NCBI GenBank assembly: GCA_964415525.1
Contig: CAYQAS010000094.1
Span: forward strand, 1 to 17,289
Reading direction: 5' to 3'
Length of the DNA: 17,289 nt
Source: CAZPUI01 sp964415525
GTDB lineage: Bacteria; Acidobacteriota; Holophagae; Holophagales; Holophagaceae
The notes below the pieces were generated by a model that was given only the letters and a program-made list of their open reading frames with translations, searched no databases and was not told the DNA's origin. Made by a program: the position numbers and the translations under genes. Positions 1 through 7,166 of the stretch are shown in pieces (positions within the stretch are counted from its first letter, which is position 1; the number at the start of each line of letters is the position of its first letter).

Positions 1-311
1 TCTGGTTCAAAAAGTGCCGCACCAGCTACTTCTGGATGATCCTCGTGGGCCTGTCCGTCACCGTCGGCATGTGGTTCGAGCGCTTCGTGATCATCGTGAT
101 CAGCCTGAGCCAGGACTACCTGCCCTCCGCGTGGCGCAACTACTGCCCCACCATCACCGACTTCGGAATCCTGCTCGGGACCTTCGGCCTCTTCTTCACC
201 CTGGTCCTGATCTTCGCCCGCGTCCTGCCCGTGATCGCCACCACCGAGGTGAAGGCGATCCTTCCGGATGCGCAGCCTTCCCACGGTCATGAGGAGGCCC
301 ACCATGTCTAA
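1..311 (+). CDS. actC: Alternative complex III membrane subunit ActC (NrfD-like), C-terminal end
   Basis: This is the 3' end of a gene that starts before the window; the frame is open from base 3 and stops with TAA at 309-311. The visible residues include two strongly hydrophobic stretches, one around WMILVGLSVTVGMWFERFVI and one around FGILLGTFGLFFTLVLIFA. They are followed by a short cytoplasmic-looking tail rich in His and Glu. ActC is the NrfD/PsrC-like ten-helix subunit that helps form the quinol site of alternative complex III. The identification rests on the NrfD-like ending (helix ending MWFERFVI, then a last helix) and on the fused ActDE and ActF genes directly downstream. Its stop overlaps the actDE start by eight bases, so the two are translationally coupled. 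Most of the protein cannot be seen, so its quinol-site residues cannot be judged. Confidence 0.85.
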   Translation, partial: WFKKCRTSYFWMILVGLSVTVGMWFERFVIIVISLSQDYLPSAWRNYCPTITDFGILLGTFGLFFTLVLIFARVLPVIATTEVKAILPDAQPSHGHEEAHHV

Positions 312-1431
312 GGCCTATGCGGTTCTCGGGGTCTTCGACAGCCCCGACGCCCTGATGGCGGCCATCCCACCGGTCAAGGCGCGGAGCCTTGGCAAGGTCG
401 AGGCCTACACGCCCTACCCGATCCACGGCATCGACGACGTCCTCGGCCTGCGCCGCTCGCCCCTCGGCGGGATGGTGCTGGTGATGGGCGTGCTCGGCGC
501 CCTGGTGGCCCTCGGCGCCCAGTACTGGATCAGCGCCATCGACTACCCGATCATCACCGGCGGCAAGCCGCCGACGTCCTGGGAAGCCTTCGTCCCGATC
601 ATGTTCGAGGTGACGGTGCTCTTCGCCACCTTCACCGCCGGACTGGGGATGCTCTTCCTGCTGAACAAGCTGCCCTTCTTCGGCCACCCGATCCTCAATG
701 CCAAGGCCATCACCGGCATCACCCGGGACCGCTATGCCCTTGCCATCGAAGCCCCCAGCGGGGATCTCGATGTGGACGCCGCCCGCGCCGCACTCGTCAC
801 CGCAGGGGCCACGGACCTCGAGGTGCTGCCCGCGCCGGAGGTGTCGCCCTTCCTGACCTACCGCTTCATCAGCCGCAGCCTCATAGGCATCGCCATCGCC
901 TGCACGGTGGCCGGGGTCGGGCTGCACACCCTGATCAAGGTCTTCCCCACCGTGAGGCCCATGGTGGACATGCAGGACCAGCCGCGTCTCGACGCCCAGA
1001 TGCCCTCCAAGTTCTTCAAGGACGGCAAGGGCATGCGCGTTCCAGTCACGGGCACCGTCGCCCGGGGACATCTGCCCCTCGGCGTGAAGACCCAGGACGA
1101 GGCCGCTGGCCTGACGAACCCCCTGCCCCCCAGCAAGGACGTCTTCGCCATGGGACGTGAGGCGTACATCAACCGCTGCACGCCCTGCCATGGCGCCACG
1201 GGCAACGGCCAGAACGCACTCTCCGCCGCTTATGGCGCGAAGCCCGCGAACCTGCAGGCGGAGCAGTTCCGGAACTACAAGGACGGCCAGATCTTCTGGG
1301 TCGTTCGCCAAGGCAAGAACACCATGCCCGACCACGCAGCAGCCCTGAGCGAGACCCAGAGCTGGGCGGTGGTGCACTACGTCCGCGCCCTGCAGCGCTC
1401 CCAGAACGCCCGGCCGGAGGACCTGAAATGA
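304..1431 (+). CDS. actDE: Alternative complex III ActD-ActE fusion (DUF3341 domain + monohaem cytochrome c)
   Basis: A 375-residue protein joining two Act subunits. Residues 1-180 are ActD-like (DUF3341): an N-terminal soluble part (SKAYAVLGVFDSPDALMAA) and two membrane helices near 55-78 and 97-120. A third helix at about 190-212 would carry the chain to the periplasm. Residues about 220-255 carry the stretch MQDQPRLDAQMPSKFFKDGK and then GTVARG, which look like the entry of ActE proteins. A c-type haem site CTPCH lies at 292-296, with a probable Met ligand at 341 (NTMPDH). The frame is open upstream to 268, but ATG 304 is chosen because the ActD family starts there and it overlaps the actC stop. 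The stop overlaps the actF start (ATGA). Role: a membrane/peripheral subunit plus haem c electron exit of the quinol:cytochrome c oxidoreductase. Confidence 0.92.
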   Translation: MSKAYAVLGVFDSPDALMAAIPPVKARSLGKVEAYTPYPIHGIDDVLGLRRSPLGGMVLVMGVLGALVALGAQYWISAIDYPIITGGKPPTSWEAFVPIMFEVTVLFATFTAGLGMLFLLNKLPFFGHPILNAKAITGITRDRYALAIEAPSGDLDVDAARAALVTAGATDLEVLPAPEVSPFLTYRFISRSLIGIAIACTVAGVGLHTLIKVFPTVRPMVDMQDQPRLDAQMPSKFFKDGKGMRVPVTGTVARGHLPLGVKTQDEAAGLTNPLPPSKDVFAMGREAYINRCTPCHGATGNGQNALSAAYGAKPANLQAEQFRNYKDGQIFWVVRQGKNTMPDHAAALSETQSWAVVHYVRALQRSQNARPEDLK

Positions 1432-2570
1432 AGACGAAGCACTCGCCTCTCCTGCTCGGAGCCACGGCCCTCGGCGCCATCGGCGTGGTGGTCGCCCTCT
1501 TCACGGTGGATCCCAAGCGCTTCTGGGCCAACTGGGTCCTGTGGCTGCTGGCCCTGCTCACCGTGTCCCTAGGCGCCCTCTTCATCGTGGCGCTGGAGCA
1601 CCTGGTCAACGCCAAGTGGTCCATCGTCCTGCGCCGGGTGCCGGAGCGCCTCGCGACGCTGCTGATCCCGGCTTCCGTGATCGCCCTGCTCGGCCTCTTC
1701 GCCCTGCCCCACCTCTACCCTGGCACCCACACCGCCGAAGCGCTCAAGAACAAGATCCTGGCGGGCAAGGCCGTCTGGCTCTCCGCGCCGATGTTCAGCC
1801 TGCGCACCGCACTGATGCTGGCCACCTGCCTCCTCGGGCTCTGGCTCTTCGTGGGCGGTTCCTTCAAGCAGGACGCCACCAAGGATCCCGCCCAGAACAT
1901 CCGGGCCCGCAAGGCCGCCCCCGCCTTCATGTTCATCTTCGCGGTGGCCATGACCATCGCGGGTTGGGACTGGGTGAAGGGCCTGACGCCGGAATGGTTC
2001 AGCGACATCTTCAGCGTCTACATCTTCGCGGGCGCCTTCCTTGGCGGCCTGGCCGCCACGGTCCTGAGCCTCCAGCACCTCCAGAAGCAGGGTCGCCTCA
2101 CGGAGGTCCGCAAGGACCACACGTTCAATCTGGGCGGCTTCCTCTTCGCGTTTACGGTCTTCTGGAGCTACATCGGGTTCGCCCAGTACATGCTGATGTG
2201 GTACGCCAACCTGCCGGAGGAGATGTTCTGGTACAAGGACCGGCTTGCGGGGAACTGGCACACCCTGACGATCCTGCTGGCCCTGGTCCACTTCGTGCTG
2301 CCCTTCTTCGCCCTGGTGACCCGGGATGCCAAGGGCGATCCGAATCGCCTCCGCCGCGTGGCCTACCTCATGCTCGGCGGCCACCTGCTGGACCTCTACT
2401 GGCTCGTGTTCCCCATCCTGGGGCAGCCCCGCTTCTCCTGGCCTGAGGCGAGCTTCCTCCTCTGCTTCGTGGGCCTCGCCGTGCTGTGGATCCGCTCCGC
2501 CAACACCAAGGGTGAGGATCTGCCCGTGGGCGACGCCTTCCTCCGTCAGGGTCTGGAGTACCGCGTATGA
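1428..2570 (+). CDS. actF: Alternative complex III membrane subunit ActF (quinone-binding subunit 2)
   Basis: A 380-residue, highly hydrophobic protein with about ten predicted membrane helices. The first two are ATALGAIGVVVALFTV and WVLWLLALLTVSLGALFIVA. Recognisable ActF-type stretches include WDWVKGLTPEWFSDIFSVY in the middle, and FTVFWSYIGFAQYMLMWYAN followed by LPEEMFWY further on. The last two helices contain HLLDLYWLVFPILG and ASFLLCFVGLAVLWI. ActF is the second NrfD-like subunit of alternative complex III and sits in the membrane beside ActC. It overlaps actDE by ATGA at its start and the following cytochrome gene by ATGA at its end, so it belongs to one translationally coupled operon. 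Length and order match known act clusters. I see no truncation. Confidence 0.93.
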   Translation: MKTKHSPLLLGATALGAIGVVVALFTVDPKRFWANWVLWLLALLTVSLGALFIVALEHLVNAKWSIVLRRVPERLATLLIPASVIALLGLFALPHLYPGTHTAEALKNKILAGKAVWLSAPMFSLRTALMLATCLLGLWLFVGGSFKQDATKDPAQNIRARKAAPAFMFIFAVAMTIAGWDWVKGLTPEWFSDIFSVYIFAGAFLGGLAATVLSLQHLQKQGRLTEVRKDHTFNLGGFLFAFTVFWSYIGFAQYMLMWYANLPEEMFWYKDRLAGNWHTLTILLALVHFVLPFFALVTRDAKGDPNRLRRVAYLMLGGHLLDLYWLVFPILGQPRFSWPEASFLLCFVGLAVLWIRSANTKGEDLPVGDAFLRQGLEYRV

Positions 2571-3457
2571 TCGACCGCTACGTCTCCCCTGCGGAACTGC
2601 GCCGCCTCATCAGCGCCCTCCTGGTGGTGGCCACGTTCATCACCATCAATGCCTTCTTCGCCTTCCTGATCGTCCCGGGCGCCCGAGCGGTCAACCGACC
2701 CAAGGCCCTGGCGGAGCTGGAGAACACGCAATTGGACACCGGCTGGCTCGATCCCGCCGAGGCACCCACTGCCCAGGGCTATACCGTCCCGCCAGTGGAT
2801 CCCAAGACCGTGATGACGCCGAATCCCGAGCTACTGGCCAAGGGCAAGGAGCTCTACACCAAAACCTGCTCAAGCTGCCATGGCGCCGAAGGCAAGGGCA
2901 ACGGGCCCGCGGGCGCCAGCCTCAATCCCAAGCCCCGGGACCTCACCGTCGCCGGTGGCTGGAAGAATGGTCCGCGGCTGCCTGAGCTCTTCAAGACGCT
3001 GGACGAGGGCATCAAGGGCAGCTCGATGGTGAGCTACAACTTCCTGCCCAAGAAGGACCGCATGGCGATCCTGCACCATGTGCAGAGCCTCGCGGGCTTC
3101 CAGCGCCCCGCTGAGGATGCCAAGGCCCTCGACGCCGTGGCGAAGCTGGTGGGCAGTGCCGGCGAGGTGGTGCCCCCCCGGATTCCCGTTTCCCTTGCCA
3201 TGCGCCACCTGAGCGCAGAAGCCTCCCCGATGGCCCTCGCCCTGCGCGCGGATGCGCCCGAGGCCTCGGCCTTGGCGGATGCGGCCCGAGCCGCCCGCAC
3301 CCTGGCCACCCACCCCGAGTGGCGCTCGAGCGAACAGGCCCTGGCCCGGGTCGCCCTGGCCAACCTGGGCACGAACGGCTTCTCCGCCTCCGTAGCCACC
3401 TACGACAACGCCCAGTGGAAGGCCCTCAAGGCTGCCCTGGAAGCGGCATCCAAGTAA
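2567..3457 (+). CDS. Membrane-anchored monohaem cytochrome c, additional to ActE
   Basis: A 296-residue protein. An N-terminal helix at about 11-38 (LRRLISALLVVATFITINAF and on) anchors it, with the rest probably periplasmic. Residues about 83-175 form a cytochrome c domain with the haem site CSSCH at 101-105 and a probable Met ligand at 154 (GSSMVSYNF). The remaining roughly 120 residues are Ala- and Leu-rich with no motif I recognise and may form a helical tail. The ATG overlaps the actF stop (ATGA). Because ActE is already fused to ActD upstream, this is a second, separate haem c protein in the operon. It may be an extra complex subunit or a tethered carrier between the Act complex and the caa3 oxidase. 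Some annotators may call it ActE. The cytochrome assignment is firm; the role is inferred from position. Confidence 0.88.
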   Translation: MIDRYVSPAELRRLISALLVVATFITINAFFAFLIVPGARAVNRPKALAELENTQLDTGWLDPAEAPTAQGYTVPPVDPKTVMTPNPELLAKGKELYTKTCSSCHGAEGKGNGPAGASLNPKPRDLTVAGGWKNGPRLPELFKTLDEGIKGSSMVSYNFLPKKDRMAILHHVQSLAGFQRPAEDAKALDAVAKLVGSAGEVVPPRIPVSLAMRHLSAEASPMALALRADAPEASALADAARAARTLATHPEWRSSEQALARVALANLGTNGFSASVATYDNAQWKALKAALEAASK

Positions 3458-3483
3458 GGAACGACCTCCCTGAGGAGCCTTCC

Positions 3484-4323
3484 ATGCGCCTGATCCTCCC
3501 ATCCCTCCTTGCCTGCAGCGCCCTGCTCTCGCCCCTTCAGGCCCAGCCGCCGGCCCGCGAGCAGAGCGTCAATCTGCCTGCAACGCCTGTCGCCGCTCCT
3601 GCCCAGATCACCGCGGCGGAAGTGGGGATCAACGAGCGCCTGGGCGAGACCGTCCCTCTGAACCTCGTCTTCAAGGATGAGGACGGCAAGGACGTGACCC
3701 TCGGCAGCCTGCTGGGCAAGCCCACCGTCCTGACCCTCAACTACTTCCGCTGTGCGGGCATCTGCACCCCCCAGCTCAACGGAGTGGTCGAAGTCCTCAG
3801 CCGCGCCAAGATCGATCCCGGCAAGGAGTTCCAAGTCATCACCGTGAGCTTCGATCCCCGGGACACCTTCGAGATGGCGGCCACGAAGCGGGCCAACTAC
3901 CTCAAGCAGATCGAGCGCCCAGTGCTGCCCGCAGGCTGGCGCTTCCTCACCGGTTCCGCCGAGGCCAGCCGCGCCCTGGCGGATGCCGTGGGCTTCAAGT
4001 TCAAGCAGGAAGGCGAGGATTTCCTCCACGCCGGCGCCCTGATGATCCTGAGCCCCGAGGGCAAGGTGACCCGCTACATGTATGGCGTCACCTACCTCCC
4101 CGCGGATCTCGAACTGGCCGTGCAGGAAGCCGCCAAGGGCGAGGTACGTCCGAGCATCAGCAAGTGGCTGAAGATCTGTTTCACCACCGACCCGACCGGC
4201 CGCCGCACCGTCTTCAGCTTCACCCGCACTTCCGCCGTCGTCCTGATCCTCGGCGCCATCGTCTTCGGCGTGATCGCCGCGAGACGCGGGCGGAAGAAGA
4301 CGGCGAACACCTCCGAAGCCTGA
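3484..4323 (+). CDS. sco: Sco1/SenC/PrrC-family copper chaperone for cytochrome oxidase CuA
   Basis: A 279-residue thioredoxin-fold protein. It has a signal peptide at 1-20 (MRLILPSLLACSALLSPLQA), the Sco copper site CxxxC at C90/C94 (FRCAGICTP), and the conserved His at 182 (DFLHAGA). A single C-terminal membrane helix at about 248-266 is followed by a basic tail. Sco proteins deliver copper to, or reduce, the CuA cysteines of oxidase subunit II. The reading frame is open upstream, but ATG 3484 is chosen because AGGAG at 3473-3477 sits six bases before it and the signal peptide starts there. It lies 26 bases after the cytochrome gene and upstream of the cox genes, the usual position between act and cox genes. 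A C-terminal anchor is a variant of the more common N-terminal one and is seen in some act-cox clusters. Confidence 0.93.
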   Translation: MRLILPSLLACSALLSPLQAQPPAREQSVNLPATPVAAPAQITAAEVGINERLGETVPLNLVFKDEDGKDVTLGSLLGKPTVLTLNYFRCAGICTPQLNGVVEVLSRAKIDPGKEFQVITVSFDPRDTFEMAATKRANYLKQIERPVLPAGWRFLTGSAEASRALADAVGFKFKQEGEDFLHAGALMILSPEGKVTRYMYGVTYLPADLELAVQEAAKGEVRPSISKWLKICFTTDPTGRRTVFSFTRTSAVVLILGAIVFGVIAARRGRKKTANTSEA

Positions 4324-4350
4324 ATGCAGGCGGGTGCTGTTATTTCAGTT

Positions 4351-4406
4351 ATCCCCTTCATCCCTGTAGAAAAAGAAAAAGCTGAATGAACAGGGATAAA
4401 GGGGAT
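4351..4406. repeat. Long intergenic inverted repeat (17-base arms) between sco and coxA
   Basis: The left arm ATCCCCTTCATCCCTGT (4351-4367) pairs with the right arm ACAGGGATAAAGGGGAT (4390-4406) at 16 of 17 positions, around a 22-base A-rich loop. A further direct copy of CATCCCTGT occurs at 4431-4439. The AT-rich composition differs from the GC-rich genes on both sides. It looks like a REP-like mobile intergenic repeat, or a hairpin separating sco from coxA expression. No T-tract follows directly, so it is not a classic intrinsic terminator on the + strand. The structure is seen directly; its function is unknown. Confidence 0.7.
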
Positions 4407-4462
4407 GAAAAACAAAATCGCTGTTCCAACCATCCCTGTTTCCTACTGGAGCCACTGACCCC

Positions 4463-6237
4463 ATGAGCACTGCCACCGCACCTCCCAGTTATCTGGAGGA
4501 CGCCCAGGGCCGATCGGGCCTGCTGGGCTGGATCCTCAGCACCGACCACAAGCGCGTCGCCATCCTGTACCTGGTGTCGATGGTCGCGTTCTTCTTCATC
4601 GCCGTCGGTATCGGCCTGGTGATGCGTCTGGTGCAGCTCTATGGTTTCGCCCACCTCGTGACGCCGCAGACCTATAACGCCCTGTTCACGGTCCACGGCG
4701 TGATCATGATTTTCCTGTTCGTGGTGCCGGGCCTGCCTGCGGTCTTCGGCAACTTCCTGCTGCCCATCCTCATCGGGGCGCGGGACGTGGCCTTTCCGCG
4801 GCTGAACCTCGCCTCGTGGTGGTTCTTCATCATCGGCGCCATCCTCGCCGTGCTCTCGCTCTTCACCGGCGGCGGCGCACCGGACACCGGCTGGACGTTC
4901 TATGCGCCCTTCAGCCTGAAGACCGGGACGAACGTCTCCCTGGCCGTGTTCGCGGCCTTCGTGCTGGGCTTCTCCAGCATGCTCACCGGCATCAACTTCA
5001 TCGTCACGATCCACCGCCTGCGCGCTCCGGGTATGGGCTGGTTCCGCATGCCGCTGATGTGCTGGGCGCTCTATTCCACGAGCTGGATCCAGCTGCTGGC
5101 CACGCCCATCGTCGCCATCACCCTGGTGCTCGTGATCCTGGAGCGGTTCTTCGGCATTGGCATCTTCGATCCCGCCAAGGGCGGTGATCCCCTGCTCTAC
5201 CAGCACCTGTTCTGGATCTACAGCCACCCGGCGGTCTACATCATGATCCTGCCGGCCATGGGCGCCATCTCCGAGATCCTGCCCACCTTCNNNNNNNNNN
5301 NNNNNNNNNNNNNNNNNNNNNNNNNNNNNNNNNNNNNNNNNNNNNNNNNNNNNNNNNNNNNNNNNNNNNNNNNNNNNNNNNNNNNNNNNNCTACATCATG
5401 ATCCTGCCGGCCATGGGCGCCATCTCCGAGATCCTGCCCACCTTCGCCAAGCGGCCCATCTTCGGCTACAAGGCCATCGCCTTCTCCAGCATGAGCATCG
5501 CCGGCGTCGGCAGCCTCGTGTGGGCGCACCACATGTTCACCAGCGGCATGAGCGACTTTGCCCAGATGGTCTTCTCGCTGCTGACGATGGTGGTGGCGGT
5601 GCCCAGCGCCATCAAGGTGTTCAACTGGATCAGCACGCTCTACAAGGGCAGCATCGACTTTGAGCCGCAGCTCTTCTTCGCCATGACCTTCATCTTTCTG
5701 TTCTGCATCGGTGGCCTCACGGGTGTGATGAACGGGGCGCTCGCCATCAACATCCACATCCACGACACCTACTTCATCGTGGGCCACTTCCACTACGTGA
5801 TGTTCGGTGGCACCGGCATGGCGCTCTTCGCGGCGCTGCTGCACTGGTTCCCCAAGATGTTCGGCCGGATGTACAACAAGACCGCCATCTACGTCAGCTG
5901 GCTGCCCATGTTCATCGGCTTCAACCTGCTCTATGGCGGCATGCTCTACGCCGGCCTGCTGGGCATGCCCCGGCGCTACTACACCCACCTGCCCCAGTAC
6001 CACTCGCTCCACGTGCTCATGACCGTGGGCAGCTGGCTGCTGGTGCTGGGCCTGGTGATCTTCGCCTGGGAGCTCGTCCGCGCCGCCTTCAGGGGCAAGA
6101 AGGCGGAAGCCAATCCCTGGGGCGGCGTGACGCTGGAGTGGACGGTCCCAAGCCCGCCGCCGGTGGAGAACTTCATCGAGATCCCCACCGTGACCCGCGG
6201 CCCCTACGAGTTCGAACCGGAGGCCGACCATGTCTGA
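4463..6237 (+). CDS. coxA: Cytochrome c oxidase subunit I, A2-type (caa3), split here by an assembly gap
   Basis: Catalytic subunit of the haem-copper oxidase: reduces oxygen to water at the haem a3-CuB centre and pumps protons. Before the gap, 276 residues are visible, with a low-spin haem His at 78 (TVHGV) and YSHPAVY at 253-259, where H255-Y259 is the CuB His and cross-linked Tyr. After the gap come WAHHMFTSG (two CuB His), AVPSAIKVF (K-channel Lys) and GHFHYVMFGG (haem a3/a His pair). YSHPxV without the A1 Glu marks the A2 subfamily. The 55 bases before the Ns (5236-5290) repeat exactly after them (5391-5445). Deleting 155 bases gives 1620 bases, exactly 540 codons, in one frame, so the gene is probably intact with 539 residues. 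The start ATG 4463 follows GGAG at 4448-4451. The stop overlaps coxC by eight bases. Confidence 0.95.
5236..5445. repeat. Exact 55-base duplication flanking the N gap (assembly artefact)
   Basis: Bases 5236-5290 and 5391-5445 are identical over 55 positions, both encoding YIMILPAMGAISEILPTF of coxA. The first copy ends at the first N and the second begins right after the last N. That is how two contigs sharing a 55-base end overlap look when a scaffolder joins them with a fixed gap instead of merging them. It should not be read as a biological repeat. Confidence 0.93.
5291..5390. other. Run of 100 N (scaffold gap placeholder)
   Basis: Exactly 100 unknown bases inside coxA. The round number suggests a default scaffold gap rather than a measured distance. 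The duplicated flanks suggest that no real sequence is missing. Confidence 0.97.
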
Positions 6238-6841
6238 CCACGCCGCGGCGCACATCCATCGCGACGACTTTGGCTCGAAGCTCGGCATGTGGCTGTTTCT
6301 CGTCACCGAGATCGTCCTCTTCGGCGGCCTCTTCATCGCCTACGCCTTCATGCGGGCCAAGTATCCCTTCGAATTCCACCACGGGGGCCAGCAGCTGAAC
6401 GCGACACTGGGTGTCATCAACACGTTCGTCCTGCTCACCTCCAGCCTCACCATGGTCCTGGCCATCGTGGCCATCCAGAATGGCGACATCTCGCTCTCCA
6501 AGAGGCTCACCGGCGCCACCATCGGGCTGGGCCTCGTCTTCCTCGTCATCAAGAGCTTCGAGTGGGCCGCCAAGTTCCACCACGGCCTCTATCCCAGCAG
6601 CCCCCACCTGGGCACGCTGCCTCCCGGCGAGCAGGTCTTCTTCGGGCTCTATTTCACGATGACGGGCCTCCATGGGGTCCACGTCATCGCGGGCATGGCA
6701 GTGCTGGCGGCGATGCTGACCCGGGTCGGCAAGACCATCACGCCGGACAAGTACGTCACCCTCGAGAACGGCGGCCTCTACTGGCATCTCGTGGACGTGG
6801 TGTGGATCTTCCTCCTGCCCCTCTTCTACCTGGCGGCCTGA
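6230..6841 (+). CDS. coxC: Cytochrome c oxidase subunit III
   Basis: A 203-residue protein with five predicted membrane helices, the short form of subunit III that lacks the first two helices of the seven-helix version. Family features include LGMWLFLVTEIVLFGGLFIA near the start, SFEWAAKFHHG in the middle, FTMTGLHGVHVIAGM, and the ending YWHLVDVVWIFLLPLFYL. Subunit III stabilises subunit I and helps proton uptake; it binds no metal. The ATG at 6230 overlaps the coxA stop (ATGTCTGA), so translation is coupled. coxD starts one base after its stop codon. The gene looks intact, and its position between subunits I and IV is typical of caa3 operons. Confidence 0.95.
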   Translation: MSDHAAAHIHRDDFGSKLGMWLFLVTEIVLFGGLFIAYAFMRAKYPFEFHHGGQQLNATLGVINTFVLLTSSLTMVLAIVAIQNGDISLSKRLTGATIGLGLVFLVIKSFEWAAKFHHGLYPSSPHLGTLPPGEQVFFGLYFTMTGLHGVHVIAGMAVLAAMLTRVGKTITPDKYVTLENGGLYWHLVDVVWIFLLPLFYLAA

Positions 6842-6842
6842 C

Positions 6843-7154
6843 ATGAGTGAGCATTCGACAACGCCTGTCCAGCACGAGATCGAGCACGCGCACCCCAGCT
6901 ACGGCACCTTCATCAAGGTCTGGGTGGCACTCCTGCTCCTGACCCTGACCCTGGTGGGGCTCAGCCACATCAGCCAGAAGGCAGCGGTGTGGGGCCTGCT
7001 CACGCTGACGCCCATCAAGGCCGGTCTGGTCTTCTACTACTTCATGCACCTCAAATACGAGCCGCCCCTCCTCAAGGGCGTGGTCTTCGTGACCCTGGGG
7101 ACGTTGCTGATCTTCTTCGCGCTGCTCTTCGCCGACATCGCGTTCCGGTTCTGA
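6843..7154 (+). CDS. coxD: Cytochrome c oxidase subunit IV (bacterial caa3 type)
   Basis: A 103-residue protein with a short His/Glu-rich cytoplasmic N-terminus and three predicted membrane helices: VWVALLLLTLTLVGL, then AAVWGLLTLTPIKAGLVFYY, then VVFVTLGTLLIFFALLFADI. The stretch PIKAGLVFYYFMHLKYE is typical of the prokaryotic subunit IV family, in which a charged Lys and an FMHL segment recur. The subunit binds no cofactor and supports assembly of the oxidase in the membrane. ATG 6843 lies one base after the coxC stop, and coxB follows 12 bases after its stop, so it belongs to the same transcript. Small size makes the family call depend partly on context, but both agree. Confidence 0.9.
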   Translation: MSEHSTTPVQHEIEHAHPSYGTFIKVWVALLLLTLTLVGLSHISQKAAVWGLLTLTPIKAGLVFYYFMHLKYEPPLLKGVVFVTLGTLLIFFALLFADIAFRF

Positions 7155-7166
7155 CGGGGATTCGAC

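Noticed and set aside
196..1377. 393-residue minus-strand frame opposite actDE
   Set aside because: Composition is rich in Gly, Arg, His and Asp with no motif; it mirrors the third-position GC bias of the real + strand gene.
5236..5445. 55-base direct repeat as a target-site or insertion-element duplication
   Set aside because: It is far too long for a target duplication, borders an N run on both sides and disappears with simple contig merging.
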